A DNA stretch of 64,000 nt, taken from Dicyema japonicum. Its lineage: Eukaryota > Dicyemida > Rhombozoa > Dicyemidae. Under the pieces are notes generated by a model. That model made no database searches, had not been told where the DNA came from, and saw nothing but the letters and a program-made list of their open reading frames with translations. Positions 1 to 9,639 of the stretch are shown piece after piece (within the stretch, counting starts at the first letter, position 1; each line of letters begins with the position of its first letter). Both the position numbers and the translations under genes were made by a program. The stretch is taken from contig RDEW01000027.1 of assembly GCA_011109175.1 (NCBI GenBank), forward strand, positions 472,811 through 536,810. The letters run 5' to 3'.

Positions 1-479
1 TTTTTGACGATCTCTGAGTTAAGCGGAATAGGCAGTCTCCACAGGGCAGAATCAACATGTCATATTTCGGCACTTTGTTCTTGCATCTCCTTACGGCCAT
101 CCTCAACTCCTGGAGTGTGATATCTTCGTGTACTCCATGTGTACTTCTTAATTACTGGATTTAGTCTCGAGTATCTACTTTAGTTGTTATCCAAAACGAA
201 TAAAACTTACTCTTCCGTTGAAATTGTATCATCAGTCCTCGCTCTAAACATCAAAAATAGACAGACACTCCAAACTTGTCTCCAACCACCGATGACATAC
301 GATCGACTACTTCATCCTTCTCAGAGAAGCTGGCATTTTACGCCCAATCTATATAAAAATCTTACTTTTGTTATCCTTCCGATGCGGATAACATTTCAAC
401 TAACTCTAAAGTTTTCATAGATCACATTAGTCGGACTGAAATTTTCAACTACGCCACCAAAATATTCTTTGCATCAAAA

Positions 480-1015
480 TTGCTTTGATGCAGAATGACA
501 CGTGGTGGAATCCAATAGATTACTATTGGAATCCAGTCGCCTATTGTTTAAAATCGCTACAAATCAATCTGCGATCTCCAAAGCTCCGAGCTGAGCCCAA
601 CTCAGCTAGGATTGAGATTACGTGCATTCATTCAAACTGAATTTTCATAATAGCCAGCTCATACGCGAAGGACGCCATCGTCAGGACTTTTAATAAGATC
701 CAGAAAATCAACAGAATTATTAACCTGACAACCGTGCATACGTATTTGAGGAGAACACTCTCATGTCCAGAACTGACGTGCAACAAGGAGAACCACTAGG
801 ACCTCTACTATTTGCCTTGGAAATCAACTCCTCCGGTTCCGCTATCAAAACACCGCTTACATCTGGTATCTAGATGATGACACTATTGGAGGATATTAGA
901 AAACTATGAAGAAGAGGTCAAGACTCTCTACCCTCCCGGTATTCGACTAGAGCCAAATCCCTCCAAATCCGAAATCATAAACGTAATATGCTTGAAAGAC
1001 AACAATTAATGCATT
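480..1015 (+). pseudogene. Decayed RLE-type non-LTR retrotransposon RT fragment
   Basis: The translated remnants VQQGEPLGPLLFALEIN (near 780-830) and a YLDDDTIGG-like segment (near 865-895) match, in the same order, the reverse transcriptase of the better copy at 23.0-26.0 kb, where they read VQQGDPLGPLLFAL and YLDDATIGG. Frames change several times and stops interrupt it, so it is a dead copy. The YxDD box is the RT catalytic motif. Confidence 0.7.
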
Positions 1016-1347
1016 TCTCCTGGGATGACCATAAGTCATTTCATAGTTGTGATAACTTTTAGACATAACCAACAAGATAATAAATGTCGTATAGTATGAG
1101 AATTAGGGGCCATCTTCGTGTCCGGGCTGATAAGTCAAACTTATCAGTCCAAAACAAGTGGTTACAGGAGTCTTAATAAACAAAAAAATCACAACATATC
1201 CATGATAACCACAAATATTGAACAACTGCACATCATCAAAAGGATTGAAAACGTAACAAAGGCAAAAGTTCAAAATATTTATTGCAACAACAACGATTTA
1301 TTGACAAAAGAGTTAAGGAGATTTCTGGAAGGTATTACATCTGAGTC

Positions 1348-1780
1348 CTACCATAAGGCTTGGACTCCACACCTGGACCCTTCCTTTTTTTCATGCCTGT
1401 CGTTAGAAAAGCCGTCTCTTCTCTTTTTACGGTCCATCCTGATAGCCTCGTATCCAGAGAATGAAGGAGTGGGATCATTCATGCGGAGTTTAGTTTCTTG
1501 GATTATAGTCGAGTCAATCTTCTGATTTGCCAGGATTGAACGGAGTTCCCTGATCTTGTTTGTAATTATGTTGATGTTCAATTAGAGAGCATTAAATTTC
1601 CTTTCTCAACAGTGGGCTGAGGGTTTTCACATGAATGTTTGGACTTTTTTGAAGCACATCGCCGGGGGTCGATAATGACCCAGGGAGGAAAGGGTCTACT
1701 GGTCCTTTCGGGACGGCATTGGAAGCCCTCTGGGCGTTGCCAAATTTTTTTGAATTTTTTGAATTAGCGGACCACATAAC
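1348..1780 (-). pseudogene. LINE family B 5' part: start of the APE-type endonuclease
   Basis: Read on the minus strand this contains NIITNKIRELRSIL followed by IDSTIIQETKL, the opening strand and the metal-binding glutamate (QET) of the exonuclease-endonuclease-phosphatase fold found in Jockey/CR1-type LINEs. A second reading frame just upstream (1777-1592) may be the preceding linker. It is truncated after about 75 residues, so it is a broken copy. It lies directly downstream of a minus-strand LINE B 3' end at 1.86-3.0 kb, so two copies follow each other head to tail. Confidence 0.6.
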
Positions 1781-1859
1781 GCCACGCTAAAATGAAAAAT
1801 TAATTGTTCAAAAATTACAATTAATTACATATAATTTAATAAAAGTTCGATAAATAATA

Positions 1860-3005
1860 AAGTAGTGAATAATTTTTATTTATTTAACTCCAAACCTCCA
1901 AGAAAGATAGGTCAAAACTAACTAATTAGGTGATCCCAGCCTCCAACAACAGCCGAACTCTCTTCGTCTGGTCTTCTGATAACCAAACCGCACTCCGGAA
2001 GCACCTTCTTTTCCTTCTGCATAGGAATTCAATCGGCGTGCACTTTTTATAATCGACCGAAATTCCTCTGCATTGGTCACCTTTTTCTTGAATTGGTTTC
2101 CCAGTTCTTTGCAAAAATGTAAAAAGCCCTGGCCATTCTTCAACGTCGCCTCATCAGAAACGAGACCGCCAATGTAGATGTCAGGTGGTGCATAATTTTC
2201 CGCCTGAGAAAGTTCAAACGATTAATTCTTCAGAGGGAATGGCAAATCTCCAGGCGGAGCAGGCATAATTCAATAGTAGGAACAATGACTTGTTGATATA
2301 GACCTTGTTGACCCAAGTAGCAGGGGGAAAGGGTCTCTTCTTTATGATCGCTTTTAAAATGTTCCATTTCCAAAGACCCTTGGAAAGAACCTCCTCCACG
2401 TGACTAAAGAACGTCATCAGAAAGTCGAAAACTACCCCAAGGATCTTCTGGGTCCGCGTAGAAGAGATATAAGTATTTCAAAAAACAGTTCGAGTTCATC
2501 CTTAAATCTTCTATCAGTAGTGAAAATTGGTGAACTGGGATTTAGATGCTGACACACATAACATATTTGCAGATTGCCAGTCACATACCCGGTTTAGGTG
2601 TGAATGAACAATTGCTACAGCCACGGAAGGAGATTTATCTTTGCAGCGATAATTAGGTCGTCCGCATAGGATAAAACATAGTGTCTGGTCATTGGTAGTA
2701 GGTAGGTCATTAGAAATAGGTTGAAAAGTAGAGGAGATAAAGAGGAGCCTTGCGAGACCTCATTGAAGAGTAGTCTTGATTTTGAAGTGGTTTTGTCAAT
2801 ACGGACCCTTCGCGTCGTCCAGTTAAGAAGTTTTCCAGCCATAGCTTGATGTTTGGGTGTAAGTTCGAGTTAAAAATCTTTTGCGTTAGGAGTTTCCTCG
2901 GAACAGAGTCAAAGGCCTTCTGTATGTCGATGGATACTGAGGCCGTCCGCAAGTGTGTTCTCATGTTGAAGCCGTCAGTAATAAACTGGGAGGTAGAACC
3001 CAAAT
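1860..3005 (-). pseudogene. LINE family B (Jockey-like) RT with 3' end, broken
   Basis: On the minus strand the segments SIDIQKAFDSVPRKLL (RT block with the first catalytic Asp), NLHPNIKLWLENFL, SPLLFNLFL and SYADDLIIAAK (catalytic YADD) come in the proper RT order but in shifting frames. They align with the plus-strand copy at 20.5-21.7 kb. The C-terminal part (about 2417-1925) ends in LEAGIT*, and the 3' UTR carries the family tail TTCTTGGAGGTTTGG and an ATAAATAAA end at 1860-1920. Frameshifts make it non-functional. Confidence 0.75.
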
Positions 3006-3587
3006 GAGTCGTTGTAGAACGGTCTGCCCTGAAATATGGTCTATCTTAATTTTTTACTCATTTTTTCAAACTTTTTAATTTGATTTTCTGAGCTTAATTA
3101 TTATCAGACAGTGATTAATTGGTCGGAAGATTGAGATATTGGCATTACATTGATAGTAAAGTTAAGGGGGAGTACTATAAAAACGGTAAGGCTCGTCAAC
3201 CGACTTCTATCCAGGTCTTACTAGAAAATCAATCAAACTAAGAGGGAATCTTAGAAAAATATCTCTGATGCATTTGTGCGGTTTTTTTTGAAACTTTGCT
3301 AAAATTTTAGATAGTTCCGCTAACACAAGGGAAATATCCATCGACAAGCTGCAAACCGCTTTTTCTAATTTCTTGAAAATTAAGTCCCTAGTTTTCGGAT
3401 GTGCCATCCCCTTAAACTGTAAAACATTCCAAAAAGTACTACGAGGCCGAAAACATGGTCTCGAACTTTCTTACGCATAAAAAAGCGCTCTATGACAATA
3501 ATATGTCAGAAGCTAAATAAAATAATAATCACTATGATTCTAATAATATTATTTTAAGGTAAAATCAACAATGTCTAGTATTTTATG

Positions 3588-4135
3588 ATGATAAAAATGA
3601 GTGAATTTTAAGGAAAAGCCTTTTTCAATTTTACAGAAAGTCATATAAATATTTCTCTACTCCATAAAATAAGCTGTTTGGTTTAATACATAACTTTCCT
3701 ATTTTTCTTGAATAGCGTGTTCCAATGATGTCTTGGTCGTTGGTAACCGGTTTTCTGGATCAGAATTTTGGATGTTGAGTTGCATCAACATTGCTGGCCT
3801 ACGTCATGACAAATAAACATGATTCAGACATTTGATCCTACTGTTTACTGTTTTACAGATTGACTTGGAAGTTTTTCTGAGATAGAGAGGCATAATATTG
3901 TAGTACTTTACTAAGAACAACATCAGCTATAGCTCCGCCCAGGTTGACACACTTTATTGAAGTAAAGAATAGTTCATCACTAATCGATTATAGGGAACCA
4001 AGGAATTCTATTCACTTTTTTTTATTTTTCTGGGTATGAGATTTTTTCTAGTCGATTCGGTACCGCACTGAGATGTTCACTTAAGCGGCATCACTCGACA
4101 ATCCAAAGCATCGTAGATGTGTGGACTTTCAGCCT
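3588..4135. repeat. Diverged repeat block (copy 1), contains a minus-strand SINE B
   Basis: About 540 bases that pair in the same orientation with 6288-6815. The left part (3588-3890) is not SINE sequence, yet it matches 6288-6545, so the block was copied as a unit. The right part (about 3890-4135) is a reverse-oriented SINE B, including the AACTTTATT-type tail region and the tRNA-side end near 4100-4130. At its right edge it runs into a Jockey-like RT fragment. Confidence 0.6.
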
Positions 4136-4545
4136 GAACTTTATTAACGGTCGAATGGGCCAAGTGGTCGCAAACAACCAAAAATCAAAACCGCGATACC
4201 TTCCAAATGGAGTTCCACAAGGATCACCGCTATTACCATTGCTCTTCAACATATTCCTCAATGACCTTCCATCCCCAACTACCAAAAACACATTATTTTA
4301 TCGTATGCGGATGATCTCGTTGTCCGTGCAAGATCTACTAAACTTGATGGGTCTTTGGTTCCGTCTGAATATATCACCGGAAAAGTCACATGTAATGACG
4401 TTTACCTCAGCACAAAAAAGAATATAGGCAAAACCACGAATAAAATTGTGATTCCCCCTCCCCATTAAGAAAACCCTTTCAATCCTTGGAGTCACCCTGG
4501 ATCCTCTCCTCACATTCACTCATCAAGTAGAACTAGTAACCGTGG
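4130..4545 (+). pseudogene. LINE family B RT fragment
   Basis: The translation contains NFINGRMGQVVANNQ, then RYLPNGVPQGSPLLP (RT block with PQGSP), LLFNIFLNDLP, and remains of the YADD region near 4305-4320 broken by frame changes, then a thumb-like stretch (KTLSILGVTLDPLLTFTHQV) near 4465-4530. The same order is seen at 20.8-21.3 kb. It is 5'-truncated and frameshifted. Confidence 0.7.
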
Positions 4546-4619
4546 AGGCTATTTGGATATGTATTACGAATGAACCCAGACTCACCCACTAACAAAGTGA
4601 TGTAAGATTACTTTAACAG

Positions 4620-4812
4620 TTACGACAAACCCCTTCGCAGACGACCAAGAACGACACTGCCGATTGTCTTAAACAAAGATCTAAACAAGGTGAAAAAAAG
4701 CTCAAGAAGGGGACGACCTAAAAGAATTAACATCATTCGAAAAGGGAAAATGGAAAAGATTAAAGCTAAATAGTGTTTTGAGTGTTGCTATAACATTATG
4801 GCTTTCGTGAAA
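4620..4812 (+). pseudogene. LINE family C' 3' end
   Basis: The segment RRRPRTTLPIVLNKDLNK is the C-terminal FRGRPRTTLP motif of LINE C. It is followed by a short 3' UTR with ATGGCTTTCGTGAAAGTGCC and a TAATAATAATA end. The same 3' end occurs at 32.73-32.80 kb and, in shortened form, at the tail of SINE B, which points to a LINE/SINE pair. Confidence 0.65.
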
Positions 4813-4819
4813 GTGCCTT

Positions 4820-5180
4820 AATAATAATATGAATAATTTCTCGCCAATATCAGACAAGACTTGCTTCAAAGATTTGCGAGCTTCACGAAAGACTCTGCTT
4901 GAGGCAGAGGCTTGAACGCCTTTTCAATCCTGGCCTTTTAACTAAAAATCTACATGTTTTAATGTTTCTTTTTACAAAAATTAAAAATTTTATGTCTATA
5001 TTTTTTAAAATCCTATATTTGGTGGTTTATAAATGCTAAAATGCTATTTTAATTGCCATATTTTAAATTTAACTTCTATAAAAAATTGCCCTAGTAATAA
5101 GTTTGTTAACCGTAAGCTATGCAAGTAGTTTACGTATTAATGGGAAATTTTGAATAAGCAGTAACCATAACACGACTTTA
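4820..5180. other. AT-rich stretch without recognised gene
   Basis: Mostly A/T-rich sequence. A short piece at 4855-4920 resembles the C-terminal end of the RLE element (CTTGAGGCAGAGGCT also occurs near 46.21 kb). I see no gene here. Confidence 0.4.
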
Positions 5181-5954
5181 TTAATTTAAAGGGATATTCT
5201 CAATTGAAGTATATCTTCTTCTATTATGATTTTTAAAATAAATAATCAAAAAGGTAACTAGAATTCCAATAGCTACACATACGGAAATTACTATAGAATT
5301 GATAACTAAATTTAAATAATTCGATTTGCACTACCTGTTCGTGACAAATTAATTGTAATATGTTGACTTGATGATTTCATTTTATGTATTTTGTTTGAAT
5401 TTCTATCATTTTGTATAATTGGATTTTCAATTCTTGAATATTCAAAAAAATTTTTTATTCCATTCAAGTTGTAGATTGGATGGAAGATTTTTAATACTTC
5501 GGAAATTCTCTTTATGTTCATTCACAACTAAAGTTAATATTAACGATTAAACTATGCTTAGTAGATCCATCTGATGTAGACAATTGATACATTAAAAAAA
5601 TTTTTTTTAATATGACATAGATAAATAATATCAAATCACATCATTCTTATTCCATTTAAGTATAAAAAGATGTAAGCTTTTCTCATTTTTAAAACTAAAA
5701 TTAGCATTGTTTAAATTTTCATACACCTTTGATTAATTTTATGTGATTACAGTTTTATTTTTAATATTGTATCTAACATCAATTTTTCCACGGAATGATA
5801 AAGTAATCACATTGTTTTTGCGTACAATAAACGTGGGAATATTATTATTCATTACTATTGAGACATTATATTCACTCATTATTGATTTATCGACGATCAA
5901 ACTTGAAAATATCACTAATTTTATTTTATTTTTAAAACTTATTAATTGGAGCAT
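5181..5954 (-). CDS. LAMP-like type I membrane protein (spliced)
   Basis: The start at 5954 gives a basic then hydrophobic N-terminus (KNKIKLVIFSSLIV), plausibly a signal peptide. Next comes an Asn-rich lumenal region with several N-x-S/T sites. Removing a 24-nt intron (5727-5750) joins NIKNKT to VYENLNNANFSF. Removing a 29-nt intron (5306-5334) joins INLSRT to a clear membrane span, VINSIVISVCVAIGILVTF, followed by a basic tail with YTSI and a TAA at 5181-5183. A single C-terminal span with a short basic tail and a YxxPhi lysosomal sorting motif is the layout of LAMP-family proteins; the lumenal domain match (NNANFSF, LFILKW) is weak. The middle (about 5620-5340) is not fully resolved and needs another intron or is damaged. 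It could instead be another type I receptor. Confidence 0.42.
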
Positions 5955-6059
5955 CTCACAGTCTGAGTTCTAATTTATGATTTTAAAATTTTATTTATGT
6001 TCTAATTTATGGATTTTAAATTTTAAAAAAATAAAATAAATAAAATATTATAAAACTGG

Positions 6060-6275
6060 AAATAAATTATTTTAGTCAAAATTATTTTCCTTCCATCTGA
6101 TGGAGTCATTTGATCCAACTCTCTGGGTGACGCCCAATGCCTGACAAGAGGTTCCAACTATTCTTTCCCCGAGGGACAGTGTCGTTACCCAGAGACAAGT
6201 TCTGGAACTCTAGAACGAGTCAGGATAAGATTTAGATAGTTTGGTTACTCTTGGTCTTTGTACTCAACAACGTCA
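6060..6275. repeat. Interspersed repeat (SINE family C-like), copy 1
   Basis: This segment (CAATGCCTGACAAGAGG, then CCAACTATTC, GACAAGTTCTGGAA, GTCAGGATAAG) aligns in order with 46.79-47.03 kb, where the sequence CAATGCCAGGTCTGC and CGTCAGGATCAAGG occurs. The 46.8-kb copy has a tRNA-like start (TGGCTAATTGGATAAAAC). I infer a third SINE-like family. Confidence 0.4.
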
Positions 6276-6287
6276 AGCAGTTTATTG

Positions 6288-6815
6288 TGATAAAAATAAG
6301 TGTATTTGACAGAAAAGCCTTCAAAATTTAACAGAAATTCATATAAATATTAGTACAATCCATAATCTAGGTTGTTAGGTTTAATATATAACTTTTCCTA
6401 TATTTATGGAATTGCGTTCGTGTTGATTGATAAATTGAGCTGATAGTTTTGGATCAGAAGGCCCAGAGATTCGAATAGATGTTTGTTGTTGGAAACCGGG
6501 TTTCTGCATTTGGAATTTTGACTTGGTGGTTTTGTGAGATAGAGGCATAATAATACTGTACTTTACGAAGAGCCATATTAGCTATAGCTACCTCCCGGGA
6601 GAACACACACTTTATTTAAGTAAAGAATACTTATCATAGCTAATCGATGGGAGAGAACCAAGTAATGATCTTCACTTCTATTTCTTTTTCTTTGGGTGTA
6701 GTCATTTTGTAGACGATCCGGATCCGCACTAAAATGTTAACTGATGACGGCGTCACTCGTCAAGCCAAATCATTGTTGATGTGTGGAACCATCAGTCGGA
6801 ATACAGCAGAAAAAA
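6288..6815. repeat. Diverged repeat block (copy 2), contains a minus-strand SINE B
   Basis: Same structure as 3588-4135: a non-SINE left part beginning GTGATAAAAATAAGTG, a GAGATAGAGGCATAATA junction, then a reverse-oriented SINE B. The SINE contains the reverse-complement tail, ACACACTTTATTTAAGTAAA, and GATGACGGCGTCACTCGTC. It shows many substitutions against copy 1. Confidence 0.6.
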
Positions 6816-6924
6816 CGAATACAAATGAATAATATTTTATTAGTCACATAGATTTGACGCAGATTTCATATAAAGTCCTTCAATCACATTCCACGATTAA
6901 ATTTAATTTGTTAAAATACATTTA

Positions 6925-7075
6925 AAACAAATGCTCCATTATGACCAGTAGGCATTGAGCACACAGTGGGAGTTACCTCTCATGATCACGAACAAAATGT
7001 TCTGAAGAGCCATCGTGTCATTCTTAGCTTTCTCTTCCTCAGTCTTGCGACCGCCGATTATCCTGATTTATTTTT
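6925..7075 (-). pseudogene. RLE-element C-terminal fragment
   Basis: On the minus strand the translation includes FVIMRGNSHCVLNAYWS*. This matches the C-terminal signature of the RLE element (IAILRGNSFAIHAAG at about 25.91 kb). It is a 5'-truncated remnant. Confidence 0.55.
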
Positions 7076-7394
7076 TAGTGCAAAGACCAAATCACGTTAC
7101 GCGTTTTAAAGGAGATTGGCTGGTAGGCGAACCGATAGTAGGAAACTGTATTTATGATTTTTCTTGAAATCCAATATGATTAGAATGTAGTCGATCATAG
7201 TATTACATTTAATAGACGAGTTGATAGGAGCAGCAAATGATGGAGATGCAAGTGAAAGATCGGGGGATGATTTATCAAAATATTGAGTAATGGTTTTCTC
7301 ACGTAGAGTCAGTTGTTTAGGAAACAGAGACTGTCTTTGATTAGTGCATTTCCTTACCTGACGGCTATGTAGTTATTTAATCTGTCGGTGATTT

Positions 7395-7485
7395 TTGGTT
7401 TTTAATAATTTTAAAAAGCACTCCCGAGAAAACAAAATTAGTTAAGTTTTCCTTTTGCCGTATTTGACACTTTCCTCCGTTAAGG
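7395..7485 (-). pseudogene. LINE family C 3' tail fragment
   Basis: AAAGCACTCCCGAGAAAAC is the reverse complement of the LINE C 3' UTR seen at 27.59, 48.44 and 58.23 kb. Only the last few codons and the UTR remain. Confidence 0.6.
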
Positions 7486-7639
7486 AGGCGAATTGTATTG
7501 GACATTTTTGGTCCGTCACTATTTTTCGTTATTACGGAAATTTGATTTCCCGCTTCACTAGAATTGTTTAGGAATACTAAACTCGCTTAGTGGGTACTAT
7601 ACAACACCAGTAACATATGAGCACCAATCACGTTTTGAG

Positions 7640-8245
7640 AAAAAAGTAAAAATTTCATTTTTTATCTGAAAAGCAGTCTAGCTTGTTTGGCTTCTGCATT
7701 GACGAACGAGAGTGGAGCCTAGCTTTACCATGTACCTCACTTGGTGCACTATTGGATGACGACGCGACGAGGATTAAGATTTTCATTCGCCTCGGAATGG
7801 ACGTTGGCACGGCCCATCTGTGTAGAGGCTGCCGGATTTCCTGTCCAATCGGAGCCTCTTGGACTTGCTCAATCAACCGAAAACCAGACGGAACCACTCT
7901 TTTCTCATGGGAGAGTGGTAAAAACCTTGCCTAGGACGCCACTTGTGTCGATAGCCTCTCTTTGAACTCTCAATGACAGCAACTGATCCAGGCTCAGCTT
8001 CGGAAAAGTCTGAGACCCTAAAGACAAAAAATACGCATGTCTTGGAGGACAATTCATCTTTGAACTAGTGGCAGTCGAAACGACAGGAATAATTGGAAGC
8101 AGGTCACTGACCCTGCCAACAGGATCGGCTCGCTCATCGTGAAGAAGAAAAAGATGGAAAGAAAGGAGTTGGCTCATTGAGCGCATTTCCTTGCAAATCG
8201 TAGGAGGAAACGCGTTTTCAATTATGAGAGCAGCCAGCAGTTGCT
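7640..8245 (+). pseudogene. RLE-element C-terminal half, decayed
   Basis: The translated pieces SLALPCTSLGALLDDDATR, then NRKPDGTTLFSWESG (RLE block with the PD pair), WDATCVDS across a frame change, and VAVETTGIIG match the order of the 23-26 kb copy. The zinc knuckle is lost and there are several frameshifts. It is a 5'-truncated dead copy. Confidence 0.7.
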
Positions 8246-9004
8246 AACTGTTAGTTTTTGCATTTTTTCCTGTTAAAAAAATAAAATTAAATATCTTTTA
8301 ACACAAAAAGATCTCAAAACCAATGCTTACCGATCAATTCACTATACCTGTCTACTATTTCATGCTGTGCCATGCTAGTATAAAGATCAAAACGTTAATA
8401 ATAAAAATACCAGTTTGTGAAACCGAATTCCTTCGTTTTAGTTAAAAATGCACAAAAATCGCTAAGCCTATCTTTGTTCTCTTAAGTGAAATACAACAAT
8501 AGACTTAACATATTGTGTATTGAGTCTTCTACATTGACGACAATATGTATGCATTTAATCACCCAATTAAGTCTTTGCAGGTAATTGCTGTTTAATATAT
8601 GACCACACCTTAGTGAGACGTGGTCGACACTTTTCCTGGTAAAATTAAAATGGTTGCACTTTTCTCCAGCATGAGACAATTTTTAAGTTCTTGGAGAATT
8701 GTTCCCATATGATAATTACAAAAATGATTACATGAATTTGAAGATATCAAAACATTCGAAAAGAGTACCAAGCGATTGCTTCTACTGTATCTCTAAATTA
8801 AAAATTTTTCCGGAGCTCTCTTAGTAAGTCAAAAGCATAACAGTGGTCCTTTATACCTTCCATTCTACGTTTTTGCTCAAATTTGTTTTCTTTGATTTTA
8901 TGACCCGTATAAACCTGCGTTCCTCAAACAATACTTCTATTTTTTACAATCAGATTGTTTTAACAGTTCCGTTTTGTTTTTAACATGATAGAAGAAAACA
9001 ACCT

Positions 9005-9182
9005 CATCCGTGGGGTTGATGTGGACTGGAAAAAGCTTCACCCGCTCCTGTCTACCCATCAGTGAATCCCGTCATCTCTGATGATCGAAAGGGCCTGATG
9101 GGATCACTGTTTTCCCCTTCTCTCGATGGAGATGCCAGATTTGGATCGGGAATGCACAGACACCTTTTCTAATCAGGTTTAA
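9005..9182 (+). pseudogene. RLE-element fragment (zinc knuckle end to endonuclease start)
   Basis: In shifting frames it reads KKLHPLLS, then a PDGITVFPFS-like segment, resembling GLHPLSC and RPDGMTLFPF of the main copy. Short and degenerate. Confidence 0.5.
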
Positions 9183-9214
9183 CCCACTAAATAATCAAGT
9201 TAGTAAAAAAAACA

Positions 9215-9462
9215 TTATTTATTTATTTTATTTATTAACCCCGATACACCAAGAAAGAAGTTAAAGTAAACAACCAATTAAATGTATCCAGTTTCCACTC
9301 TACAGAAAGAGTCCATCTGGAATCAACATAAAGGTAAAAGACGTCCATAGTTTCAGTTGTGGAAACCCTCCAGTGGAGTGGGGGAGAGCAAATGATCCTT
9401 TTACGTGCCGGCCTGGCACTGGGCGCCACCTAGACAGGTGGATCACATGACGCCACTCCAAT
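9215..9462 (-). repeat. SINE family A copy
   Basis: Reverse-oriented SINE. Read on the minus strand it runs from TGATCCACCTGTCTAGGTGG through CCACTCCACTGGAGGGTTTC and AGTGGAAACTGGATACATT to the tail CTTCTTTCTTGGTGTATCGG and TTAATAAATAAAATAAATAA. Copies: 19.66-19.94, 37.31-37.56 and 42.47-42.65 kb (minus); 26.16-26.35 and 33.11-33.37 kb (plus). The tail resembles the LINE B 3' end at 26.62-26.69 kb. Confidence 0.7.
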
Positions 9463-9639
9463 TGATATTAAGTAAATTTAAATGTTAATATAATAAAATT
9501 AATAAAAAATAATAGAATTTATGAAATTGTTGTCTGAGTTTAGTGATGGGAACTGCCAGTTCTAAAATTCCTCTTTGCAAAGTAATATCTCACCTAAACA
9601 GTGCAACTGAAGTAAATAAATTGCGATTAAATTTCAGAC

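Noticed and set aside
5743-5973. Hydrophobic 76-codon plus-strand frame
   Set aside because: It is the antisense of the minus-strand LAMP-like coding region, and its hydrophobic look comes from A/T-rich codons.
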